A stretch of 64,000 bases of DNA from Membranipora membranacea (lineage: Eukaryota > Bryozoa > Gymnolaemata > Cheilostomatida > Membraniporidae): the NCBI GenBank assembly GCA_914767715.1, contig OU612067.1, forward strand, positions 29,176,162-29,240,161, written 5' to 3'. Every line of letters begins with the position of its first letter. Positions within the stretch are counted from its first letter, which is position 1. The translations under genes were made by a program, and so were the position numbers. Under the pieces are notes generated by a model that did no database searches, was not told the DNA's origin, and saw nothing but the letters and a program-made list of their open reading frames with translations. Shown piece after piece: positions 35,967-46,384 of the stretch.

Positions 35967-38900
35967 GTAAGATCTAACAAACTTTTAATCTTTCTGCTGC
36001 ATCTCTAGATTGGTTTGCGAAAAAGTTGCCTATACAAATACAGCAGCCAATTTGTAACTTGGAACCGGCTATTAAACTGTTTGTAATTTAAGATGTTTCT
36101 GAAAAAAGAGACATAAAACAGAACCTATTTAGTAGGAGATAGACTTACTCAAACTCACCCAAATTTCACAGCGAAAACTAAGTCGTATATGTAGTTTTGA
36201 AACATGGGTCCAACTTGGAGTTGTGCTTTCACAGCTCTATTATGCAACAAACAAAAATTCTCATTTAACTTCTATATTTAATTTATATATTAATATATTT
36301 ATATTTCATGTAATATATATATTTAATATATGAGTAATATAATAGTATAATTAATATTAAACATCTTCATTAAATTCTCATTTAATCCCTATACAGTGTT
36401 GAGAAAAGTGATTTTATGGAAGAAATTTCTTATTAAATAACCTTAAAAATGTCCTAGTAGCATTTTGGCTGCTCCATCATCCTGTTTTATTTACTGCTAC
36501 AATAAATTACTTTCTTCTTGCTAAGCGATCATCAAAAAACTAAACTCACATTGGTACTAAATTCTTTACCCAATATCTAGTCTTAATTTTTTCTATTTAT
36601 GTTGAAAAAGGTTGGTATCTCATTGTACAAACCGTCCGGCAATGCCCGTGGTTTTAACATGTACCCTTTTCCACAATGTATCAACATAGCTGATTGATTT
36701 TTCTTGAAAAGTATCCACACAGTTTGGTATTGAGTTTTCCAAGGTACCAGTCGAGCATTTGACATTCATTCATTAGTGGTCGAAATACCTAAGCAGCCCT
36801 GTTCACTTAAGGGGCTGTCTGCGATGGCAAGGCAAGGCAAGTCCACTGCCGCAGCAGTGGCAACTGCTGGCCGGAAGATATGCTGAGTTCAGTGAGTCTG
36901 ATGCCCTTGAGTCAGGTTGCCACTGTCCCTGGGTTTTCTGTTGGGGTTTGCTCATTTAGCCTTTGTCCAGAAGGGGGACAGCTGCAAGGCAGCAGCGTTG
37001 GTAGATGAGCGCAAGACCTAATGTGTATACGCTCTTATAGGCAGGTATTGTTTATGTCCTACCAGGGTGTCTACCCACCCTCCCACTTCCTATAACGTCC
37101 AGTGGGTATTCTGGATTAGTGCCGGGAGCCTCGGTCATGTAGCAGGGGATACAGGGTTACAGTTCTTACCAGTAGCAAGCTTACTTTCCTAAACCTAACC
37201 TGACCTGACATAGATAGCCATAAATAGTTTGAGTAACTTAGAGCCTCAGTTAAAGATCCTATAATAATAATACTAACACGCTAAATAATTAATATAAATA
37301 CATATCATTAGTAATTGATTTCAATGTAGAATTAGAAAAACCTTAAAGTAACAAAACAATTCCAGATTTAAACTGTAAGTTGGTTTTGATTACTCGACAG
37401 CAATGAAAGAAATAAGCTCACCATAGCTTTATAATATGCTCGAATAGCTATAGTAATAGTAATAGTATTAGTCTGTTCTAGTGATAAGAGACTATAGTAG
37501 TGTATACAGTATATTGAAGTGAACTTACTTAATGGATAATACAAAAGGCATGGACTAGCCTATGAATGATCACTTTTTGGAAGCTTACTGCGTTACTGAT
37601 TGTAATCAAGTCTGTTGGAGAAAGGATAGACAACTCAAAAATAGCATATTTGCGCATTGAGCGCAACTCACAAAATATTAAAATCATACATACTACATGA
37701 ATACGACTTAGTTTTTGATGTGTCCCGTGGAGACCAAACTATTACATCTTTTCTGGCTCATATTGTAGACATAGATGAGTGTGCAGAGACTAGCCCACCA
37801 TTCTGCCCTGATGAGCAGAAAACTGAATGTGTCAACAGAATCGGGTCTGCTGTATGCCAATGTAAAAGTACGTTCATGGTCCAATTCAACCTTGTATAGA
37901 AAAACAGATTGAAACTTTTCTACAGAACTGATCATGATCGCTTGCAACATTATCTCTAGTCCCACACAATCTCATTGGAGATGTAAATCTTAAGCGTTGC
38001 TTGGTTGAAGTAAGAATTCAGGAGATTGCGTAATAATTTATTTTTCATTTGTGAATTTTGATGATCAACAGTGACAACAGTGACTTGGCACAAGCAAGAG
38101 GCAAGAGATATCACAAATTACATCAAACAGGACAACCTTCCAGAACTCACTGAGCTTACGCTATGCTTCAGATTCAAACCTTTAGAGTTAAATCACAACA
38201 ACGCTCAGGGAAATAAATTTATTATTTCCATCACAGATGTAAATTCAGGTTAGTGGCATTAGGCTATCTCAAACTCGACCGTAACTAGACAAATATGGCC
38301 AGAACCATACAAATTTTTCGTCTTATCTACTGATATAAGTAAGCTTTGTAGGCCTACACTAAAAACATGATCATAGCTCTGATGGCAATTTATATTTCAT
38401 ATTGATATTTTCACAACTAGGTGGCACAGCATTTACAAAAAGATGGAACCTTGGGATCAGGTCGAACCCATTTTAGGCTTTTGGATAGGCACCAAATAGT
38501 TATTTCACTGATGGTACTGATAATGAAGTAGAGAATGATTTGTGGAAGGAGGAACACAAACACTGTTTTGTCTGGACCGAGGATGGAGACTTCAAGGTAG
38601 CATTGAGCTTATCCTAAAGTTATCTCCCCTCCTATGCATGTCCCTGAGTGGTTTCCTTATAACGATGGTGTATATCAAGTCTTCATTACAAGATGATATA
38701 TAATAACCATAGACTTATTAATGAACCTAGACAGGACACTATATGGAGCACAAGCATTTAGGCACTGAGGCATTTACTTGTGGACTGCATTGAAGATTCA
38801 TATAGACAAGGAATGTGTCAGAGCATAATGGATACTGGATTTGGAATCTCCATGCTTCATTACATATACCCATTAACTTCTTATCACTCTGCTGCAATCC

Positions 38901-41900
38901 AGTATTGAAAAATAGGCAACACTATCTGATGGTTGTATAAACACAATGTTATGGGATATCCCCTAAGCTGTGACCTAGATAGAGGGAGTTCCCTACAGGT
39001 CACGTGACACATTGCGTTGGAAAGCATTGGGTATTTTAGTATTCTAGTATCTAATCAAGCTCTTGATCTAGACTTATAACTTCTAAACCCTTACATTGGC
39101 TCATATAAAACTATATTTGGAGTGTCTCCAGCAAGCTATAAAAACATCTGCTTCAAGAAATTACTATAATTAGCTCACATAATGATCATCACACATCATC
39201 AATGAACTCTATCGACGTCATCGAATTTTCAGAGTTACCTCCACCTAACTCCAAATTCTTTTTCTACACTATTTTGAATAACTTCTAAATATGATACTGA
39301 TAGCCTTGCAAAATAGGAGACAGATGTAATGGAGCATGGACATTCCAATTCTGGCATCCATTATGCTCTGAACACAGTCCTTGTCTATGAAACTTTAAGT
39401 CATTGGAAAGTGTAGAAGCAATGATGCTATCATTGATTTACTGTCCATAATCCAGGTTTTTTGTCAATAACTGGATCAATTTTGATCGGATTTTGATTTT
39501 AAGAAATAGCATCAAGTTGATAACAAGATGCTGCTGACTGTAAAGAAATTTTCGAATTAAAAATCCGATAAAAATTTATCGAGTTATGAACAAAAAACCC
39601 GGAATTATGGACAGTAAATGAATGATGGCATCATTGCTTCTACACCTTCCAATGAGGTTACGTCGCCCCACAATTCAGTGTCTCATTTCAGCTATATAGT
39701 GTCCTGTCTAGGTTTGTTATTAAGTCTATGATAATAACGAATACCTATTATGTTGTTATACTGATTTATATATACCACATACGTATACCGCCATTTATAT
39801 ATGTTCGACATGTAATCTGCCAAATTTTTATTTTTTGTTGACAATGATAACATCAATCACTAATTCATTCTTTTAACAGTGATTTAGTTTATTTAACCTG
39901 ACATTTGATATTCAAATTAAATTACTTGGAATTATTTACATGTATTTAACTACTTATATATACTTTTAGTGGTTTGCAGACACAGACACTGCACAGCCCG
40001 GTAAACTTGAGTTGTTTAGGACTGCATCAAACAACAATGTAAACACAATAAGACAAGGAGGCTCTCTCGTAGCATTACAAGAACAGGATACCCTTGGTAA
40101 GTGGACACTATAATCTATGCAGAGTTGAGACTAGTAACTTTCGAGAGTACGCCAAATTACTTGGAAGATGGTCAAATCAAGAAAAATTATTATTAATTTT
40201 CCAGAGAGCAAACTCAATCAAGACAAATCTGTTTGGGCGCAAACTAAGTATCTTACTTGCAAACCATATCCTTTCAATCGATAGTGTTGGATAGACCTAA
40301 CGATCAAACGATATAATCAGTGTTTGGGTGGGTCAAACTGCATGCGAATATCAATTCTGAGTCATTTCTCTTTCCTTCTTTTCGTTTTGTCAAAATACTA
40401 GGGATGTTTAATTTTGTTCTCCTTTTCCAGAAGTTTAAGGCCAAGATACATATAATTTAAACAGGCTTCCTTAATTTGTAATCATCCGCTTGCGTTCTGT
40501 TGTCATCTAAATTTCTAACCGGTCAGTCAAAGATCATAGGTGAAAATTCACATAACTACAATTTCCTACTCTACTCTATTCCATAGAAATAATCAGTTAC
40601 TGGTTTTCCAATTTTCACTCTTAACATATATTTCAAATGTCAATGGCCTCTCCACAATCTTTTTTGAATATTCAGTTCTCCAAGTGCATGAGGTTAGCTT
40701 ATTCTATTTCATCCTATATCACAGATTTAACTTTCTTGGTGGGTCGGCGGAGAAAACAGTGCTGAACTTGAAGAGTGAGAGTTTCTGTCTCTCTTTTGCA
40801 ATCTCTAACCTTAATTCACCAGCCCTAGGAGTAGTTCGGGCATACTGTGCAATACAATATTTATAGTGGTAGTAGACTCATTCACCACCATCGTACTGAT
40901 GTTGATACTTGTGCCTCTGTGAGTGATTCAAATCGGACCCAGGTTTTTGAAATAGGCCTAGGTCCTTCGGATGTTTGAAATGAAGGAATAAAAATAAGGC
41001 TATTTATAGGACAGGTTCATTTTAAGTAGGTATGCTTAGTGGTGTCGGATGGGACCGGAAATGGTAACATTTGTCTTCTATACATTGCATAACATCGCGG
41101 TGAAAAGAATAGATTTGCCCCATTTTGTTTCCTTATTTAAAGTTTTTCCAAAGCCATAGAGCGCTTAGCCTCAAGCAACCATTCCAAGTATGCAACAAAT
41201 GTAGGTACTGCAGAGTATTTTGGAACTTGTTATCAATTTGTTAAGCAAACAAGAAGTTAGCAACATTGCTTGAATTGGCATGCTTAATAATGGCTTAGGG
41301 TCAGCTAAATGATCGAGGCGGATATTTTGCTTCATCTCAATCAAAACCATCTCTAGCAACTGCGAGGTGTAAAATGTATGAGATTACCTAAGCAATGACA
41401 GTGCTAGCTTGAAACTCTCAGGTTACTTTCCACACAACAAAATATTTAAAATTTAGCAACAAAACTGAGAATTCAAATGTTTGCGATAATATTAGACTGT
41501 GTCTTCAATAAAGACTCGGTGCCGGGAAACAGGCTATTAAAGTGAGCAGATTTGCAAATAAGTTTATCTAATATATATATAACGAAAGGTTTATCATCAA
41601 TGAAAGTCAAAGACAGCACTATTCGTCTAGCCTATGAGTCATTTATAGAAAGTGTGCTTGCCTTTCACCTCAGTATTATCCATGGCCATATGTCAGTCGA
41701 AAACCGCAATGAGCTGAACCATGTCATAAAATCAGCCTACAGACTCAGTAATAAAAAGCTCAAATGTAAGAACCTCAATGAGCTGTACCAGGAACGTTTT
41801 AAAAGTAAATGTCTGTGTACCTATACTAGCCTCGATCCACCAATCGAGCTAGTGAGACTGCACTCTGGTAGATTCTGTATTCCCAAGCAGCGAGTAAACA

Positions 41901-42814
41901 TTCGTAAAAACTGTTTCCGAACAGAGTGTGCTCGGCTGCTTAATTCCATCTTATAGGTTAGAGCTTTTATAGATACTTTTTATATTTTTATTTATAATTT
42001 ATTTTATATTTTTTTGGCATCACAGAGCAAAACAACAATGAACTTCATCAAGTATTGATAACAATACAATATACATACATACATACATAATCTCATGAGA
42101 AGCCAAATCGAATAAAATCAGATTTGCTGTCAGGGGCAAATAATTAACATGCAATCCCATACAGGCAGAAAACAGATTTTTCAAATGACAGGTGACTTGC
42201 CTAAATTATGAACCTCTAACTTGAGATATTTTATAGGGGACCCTTCTACAAAATCCATTTTTGAGGGAAATTTTTCTATCAAGCGTAATTTTGTTTTGGT
42301 TTACTAAATAATACTGGGTATTCAGCATTTTGCGATTTTTTCAATAATTTAAATATCACAATATCCTTAACCACACTCTTGATGTATTGCCAACATGAAT
42401 TTATGTATTTCATGTCTAAGGCATAATCATTTCCTTGTTAGTCTTTATCTCCCATATTTATTCTTTCATTTATTATTGTTTTGCTTTGGAACACTCGGAA
42501 GAACATCATTTTAATGATGAAGATCGCTTGTCAATGAGCGCTTAAAAAAAATTGCCAAAACATAATTAACAAATTGAGTAATCAAGTTTTTATTTGTTTC
42601 AGGAGGTGGATTGAGTGAGACACAGTTAACACCTGGATGGATAGCTCAGTTGAATATGTATGACAGGGCCATGCCAGATGATGAGGTTTTAGAAATGAAC
42701 ATGTTCTGTGAAGAGAAAGGCAACGTGGTCAATGAGGGTACTGTAACATTTGAGGGTACAATGGAGACACAAGAGGCAATGTTCGAGTGTCTTGGATGTA
42801 CACTTAGCAACTGA
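35714..42814 (+). CDS. Secreted EGF-pentraxin protein gene (spliced, 5' incomplete, possibly damaged)
   Basis: Six exons (35714-35966, 37769-37867, 38072-38248, 38421-38596, 39970-40096, 42603-42814) join with GT/AG introns and consistent phases (1,1,1,0,1). The product has a Cys-rich N-terminal module, one calcium-binding EGF module (DIDEC...CVNRIGSAVCQC) and a pentraxin domain with the family blocks HCFVWT, GGSLVALQEQD and GGGLSE...GWIAQLNMYDR, ending at TGA 42812. Pentraxins are extracellular, often calcium-dependent recognition proteins. The hydrophobic start (CFLIFSVCHVA) looks like part of a signal peptide, but no in-frame ATG precedes it before a stop, so at least one 5' exon is missing. 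Exon 4 has two in-frame TAGs unless an alternative intron is used. Ligand and role are not inferable. Confidence 0.8.
36785..37200. repeat. GC-richer block in intron 1, possible old repeat
   Basis: This 400-base block is clearly GC-richer than its surroundings, with GGCAAGGCAAGGCAAG and CTAACCTGACCTGAC tracts. I see no coding frame and only call it a candidate interspersed repeat. Confidence 0.3.
37769..37867 (+). CDS. Pentraxin gene exon 2: calcium-binding EGF module
   Basis: Acceptor TCATATTGTAG and donor AAAA|GTACGT, phase 1 on both sides as usual for EGF exons. With the G carried from exon 1 the exon opens D-I-D-E-C, the calcium-binding EGF signature, and ends CVNRIGSAVCQCK. Only five cysteines are visible in this exon, so the module is either short or completed by flanking exons. 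Confidence 0.8.
38072..38248 (+). CDS. Pentraxin gene exon 3: start of the pentraxin fold
   Basis: Acceptor GATCAACAG, donor CAG|GTTAGT, phase 1 to 1. It encodes LPELTELTLCFRFKP and GNKFIISITD, matching the pentraxin 'FTVC...' first-cysteine region. An internal donor (GAT|GTAAAT, exon end 38238, phase 0) could be used instead and would skip the two TAGs of exon 4. Confidence 0.75.
38421..38596 (+). CDS. Pentraxin gene exon 4, with two in-frame TAG codons
   Basis: Acceptor TTTTCACAACTAG and donor AAG|GTAGCA give phase 1 in and phase 0 out. The frame reads AFTKRWNLGIRSNPF, TAG (38474-38476), AFG, TAG (38486-38488), APNSYFTDGTDNEV and HCFVWTEDGDFK. The HCFVWT block is the second pentraxin cysteine strand. 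An alternative acceptor, GGATAG, begins the exon at 38489 in phase 0 and matches the phase-0 donor inside exon 3. Confidence 0.65.
38708..39730. mobile_element. 1.02-kb inverted-repeat transposon in intron 4, 8-bp duplication
   Basis: The ends CATAGACTTATTAATGAACC and the complement of its right end pair over about 38 bp (through GACAGGACACTATAT), and more distant stem blocks continue inward. The exact duplication ATAATAAC lies at 38700-38707 and 39731-39738. Eight bases suggest hAT, although the terminus CATAG is not the classic form. The interior resembles 63005-63830. Confidence 0.75.
39970..40096 (+). CDS. Pentraxin gene exon 5: calcium-binding region
   Basis: Acceptor ATACTTTTAG, donor CTTG|GTAAGT, phase 0 to 1. 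It encodes WFADTDTAQPGKLELFR then IRQGGSLVALQEQDTLG. GGSLVLGQEQD is the best conserved pentraxin motif, and its Glu-Gln-Asp residues bind calcium in known pentraxins. All three are intact. Confidence 0.85.
41540..42092 (+). mobile_element. Non-LTR retrotransposon 3' fragment in intron 5
   Basis: The frame 41552-41956 contains SSMKVKDSTIRLAYESFIES, HVIKSAYRLSN and a basic C-terminus. This matches the 'L.S..V......FY.SFIESVL' and 'ASKI.G' blocks of CR1/L2-type reverse transcriptases. A 3' UTR with a (ATAC)n tail follows at about 42067-42088. It is 5'-truncated and in the same orientation as the host gene. Confidence 0.8.
42603..42814 (+). CDS. Pentraxin gene last exon
   Basis: Acceptor TTTATTTGTTTCAG, phase 1. 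The exon opens GGGLSETQLTPGWIAQLNMY, equal to the pentraxin 'GG.F...Q...G.I..V.MW' block, and continues to EVLEMNMFC, GNVVNEGTV and a Cys-rich end (ECLGC) before TGA at 42812-42814. AATAAA at 43093-43098 is a possible poly(A) signal. Confidence 0.85.
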
Positions 42815-43979
42815 TCAGACATTCTTTGGAAGTGAAAATACATCATCAATTTACTCCGGCTCAATAGTATACTGACCTAATACTCTTAAAAGCATCCAAA
42901 GAAGAGTTTTGCGCTGTTTATAATTTTATTAGATAAGCTCTTGATGTGCTCGCTAAACGTTCAGCTGATACAGATTATTGGATGAGCAATTATTTTTGGA
43001 GAAAGGTAAGACATTTATTGATAACTATCTCAGTGGTTATTACCGCAGTGCAATTGAGTGTGTTGATTGCCAGACCTTGTACTTTGTCTTCAAATAAAGA
43101 TCCAAAACTATCCAACAGTGAGCAATATTTATGAATCGCAACAAAGGAGGCCTCTGGAGGAATTTTAAGTGGGGTGCCCTCTCCAATTATCCATGCCATG
43201 ATACCAAAAAAAATCCATGTGGTGTCTCGAGGTTCGCTCTTAGAGACAGTTTCTATACCAGTGTATGATCAGACACCTTTCTCAACAAATTGAGTATTTT
43301 CTTCTTGGTGATAGTTGCCAATCAAACTTATTTGTGAGGTTATGGCAATCCCCAAACAGCAGACCACTGAAATACTCAGCTGGTTTTGTTCCCATATGTA
43401 ACATATCTAATCCATCTCACCTTTCAAGCATTTCCCCTTATGTAAACGTGTTTCAGTTTGAGCAGTAATTTGTCACATAGATCAGTGGATTCACATGCAG
43501 AACTGCATGTATAGCGAGTATAATTATAGATTTATGTATATAGAGTGAGTCGATTCATTTAGCCTGAGTGCCATTAGAAGGAACAAGGTGTGATGACCCA
43601 AGGACAATTCCATTAATTAGGGGAGGGTTTATGTTAGGTACTCATTTAAGTTGACTATATCGATCAGAGACACACATGCTAATAGTGTAGCCTCGATATC
43701 AGTGTGGTAATATGGACTGTGTTTATTGATGAGTTGAAAACAGAAAAAAAAGATAAAACAAAATGAGTAGTATCATATCACAAAGTGCACACCTTTTTAT
43801 CTGAAGTAAGACTGTTCTAAGCTTTATCTGACCGATCCGATTTCCTGGTTCATATCGGCAAGCTGGCAAAAAAGGTGATAAACTGCAAGACGAAACACAA
43901 ACTAGATGCAGTAATAGAGCCATCTCAATATGCCTACCGTTCCAATAAATGCAGATAGATTTTGCGTCAACTTTACATA
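42815..43979. other. 3' flank of the pentraxin gene
   Basis: Contains a possible AATAAA at 43093. A 70-base block at about 42937-43005 sits between an AG and a good donor (AAAG|GTAAGA), but its function is unclear. No other gene is seen. Confidence 0.4.
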
Positions 43980-44110
43980 AGGTAAAAAATGCTGTTACAA
44001 GGACCATTAGTGTGGCCACACAATCCATTTATTGAAGTTCTCACATACAAAGCTGTTTTCATGAACCATAGTGCATACAGAAAATGCTGACATACTTTCC
44101 CATTCACACC
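43980..44110. repeat. Diverged partial copy of the 50803-52174 palindrome arm
   Basis: Shared blocks in the same order as near 51310-51415: GACCATTA(G/T)TGTGGCCA, AAGTTCTCACATAC(A/G)AAG and CATAGTGCATACAGAAAATG-like sequence. It shows that the palindrome's arm exists as a dispersed repeat. Confidence 0.6.
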
Positions 44111-44739
44111 GCTGGATCCGGTCCTTGGTGTTGGGATGACGGTTTTATTACCTAATTCTGATTGATTAGTGGTAATTGTAGTGACCAGATATCTAAAGCT
44201 CTTTTGTTGTGTATGTGGTAGAAGCCTCAATTCCTTGATACTTATGTTTGTTGTTCGGGCATTGGTGATCGTTAGTAATGGGGTTGATATGTTTCCAGAC
44301 AAAATGGCTGCCATTTCCAGAAAAGTATCTGTGATTCAGCATCTCATTTCTGATTGTGTTTGTTGGCATATTTACCATGGTTTCGAAGCTGGTAGTGATG
44401 TCTCTGTGCTGGTGATGATCTGGTGTGTATACTTGTGTCATAGCAGTAATAATATAGATAAAAATTCTCATAGCTGAATAGAGAAGGTAAAAGTTAACCT
44501 ATCAAAATTGGCTTGTGTTTGAGCAAAACATTTTCATCACAGACTTAATTAGAAAACAGTTGGTGTTTTTGTATATATACCCAGTTTTCCGAACATTGTA
44601 AATCAAAATATTCACTAGGGGTGTTGGAATTTTGACCAAAATATGTTATTCAGGAGATAGAAAACCATACAAATAAGACGACAGTTTGCATGAACTTTTT
44701 GTTGTAGAAGAGATACCTTTTATATTCCTCTAGACAGCA
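44111..44739. other. Non-coding stretch
   Basis: Overlapping open frames on both strands near 44169-44477 lack domains. No gene supported. Confidence 0.4.
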
Positions 44740-45780
44740 CACATATCATGGAGGTGTGTTTTGATAAAATGGAAGAGGGAACCAAAGAGGTTCAATCATT
44801 GAAGAGTCAAGGGGTTTTAGTTGTTGGACATATCTGTGCCTGAGATCAATTCTGGGGAGATACTAAAGTAAATCCAGATGGTTCAAAGCTGATAGTTTGG
44901 AGGAAAGGAATTACACTGATATTTGGAGGAAATTTGTGAGCACTACATTTCAGTGCTGACATGGAGGCAGCAAAACTGACCTGATTTTAAGCACAATCAG
45001 CCTATCCTACAACCAATACATAGTAAAGAAAAGCTCTCAGGATTCAGGAAAAACTATTTATGGCCGGGATAAAACTTGCTGGTTAGAGTTTGAAGAGTCA
45101 ATTATATAAACACACCTTTAAGTGCTTTCCACAATAGGTGGATGTTTTAGCCCCAAAAAGGCTATATCAAGCAACAAAAGCTTTCATGCTTGATCCTCAA
45201 CACAAATATGTCCCATCCAAAGTTGTCAAAAACCACAGCAAACCCTATTGGAAAAAAGAGTTGTCTGAACATCCTGTGAAAATTTGGGAAGCTAGGAAAA
45301 ATGTCAGAATATAGATCTAAAAAAAAAAAAAAATCTTCAGAAACGCAAAAACAAACACTTGGAGAGTCAGGTAAGCAATTGAAACATTGGAAAAAACTTT
45401 CAATCACTCCTCAGCTACTAGCCACATTGGGACACTCAATTTCAAGTTTTATTGCCTAAACTCTCCAATGCAGCTGTTACTACTAGAAATTGGGTCAGGG
45501 ACGAGGAAAATGTTACCTTCTTGAAAAGGCAGGCAAACCAGGCTACACAGATGTTCGAGCAAACAGGCCCATCACAATTTCATCTTGCATTGGAAAAGTC
45601 ATAGACAGAATCTGAAAAGTCAGACACCAAATTTTTTTTAATGAAAATTTTGTGCTAGAACTTTCAAGCATGATTTTAGACAGGGATTCAGCACTGCCAC
45701 CTACACGGCAATGTTGGTATCATTAAGGCTATTCGCTACCTTTTCACGGAAACACTATGCTTTTCGGAAGTCACGATGAT
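44740..45780 (+). mobile_element. Degenerate endonuclease and RT N-terminus of a non-LTR retrotransposon
   Basis: Pieces in three frames give GVLVVGHICA..QFWGDTKVNPDG (like 'LVGDFNAHH.LWG....N..G' of AP-type endonucleases), then KYVPSKVVKNHSKPYWKKEL (like 'IP.K.V..HSKPWWN..L'), LEKAGKPGYTDVRANRPITI and SSCIGKVIDRI ('PKPGK...D..YRPISL.S..GKL.ER'). This order (endonuclease, linker, RT fingers) fits I/Jockey-type ORF2. Stops and frameshifts are frequent, and the catalytic GDFN has become GHIC. Confidence 0.75.
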
Positions 45781-46384
45781 TGTAGTCTGAAAGAAAATCA
45801 ATATTTTGATGAATACGTTTTCAATCGCAATCTCGACATAGTTTTTATTACAAATTGAAATGACAGACACTCTGAATGTACTCATCATAAATAAACAAGT
45901 TTAGAAACAATAAAAACACACAAAAAGATTTGGGGATGTGAGCTTTTAACTTTTAACATTTTCATTTCCGGTGTGAGACAGTTATTTATGAATTAAAAAC
46001 AGACAGTTGACTTCAGCATTACAGCAAGTGATTGCAGAGTGCAACAGCTCACAAGTGGCTATTCTACTTCCATCTAACATTTTCAGATATGTATGTTTTT
46101 TTCATGTTTGTTCAATGCTATTGATAAAATAGATAATATATAATAGATAAAGTGCAATTGAGTGAGAGAAAGGCAAAAGAGATTGAATGATAAAACATAA
46201 ATGATTGCAAAAGAAATATTTAAAAAGCCAAGGGACAGTCTGATAGCCTGCGGCAAGAGTGTAGACAGCCCAACTGTAAAGCACGAACGTCATGTACAAG
46301 ACACACCTGTAAGGCCGCCCAGGGCGAGTGCCCCCACCAGCTGCCCCCACAGACAAGAAGCAAGGCTCGCGGGCACGCAAGTCT
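45781..46384. other. Non-coding stretch
   Basis: Nothing supported apart from the adjoining retrotransposon tail. Confidence 0.35.

Noticed and set aside
42937-43005. Extra exon of the pentraxin gene encoding a membrane segment
   Set aside because: The donor is good, but the pentraxin frame already ends at TGA 42812 and the obvious acceptor leaves an in-frame stop.
43973-44477. Overlapping genes on both strands
   Set aside because: About 100-codon frames on both strands without domains; part is repeat sequence related to the 50803 palindrome.
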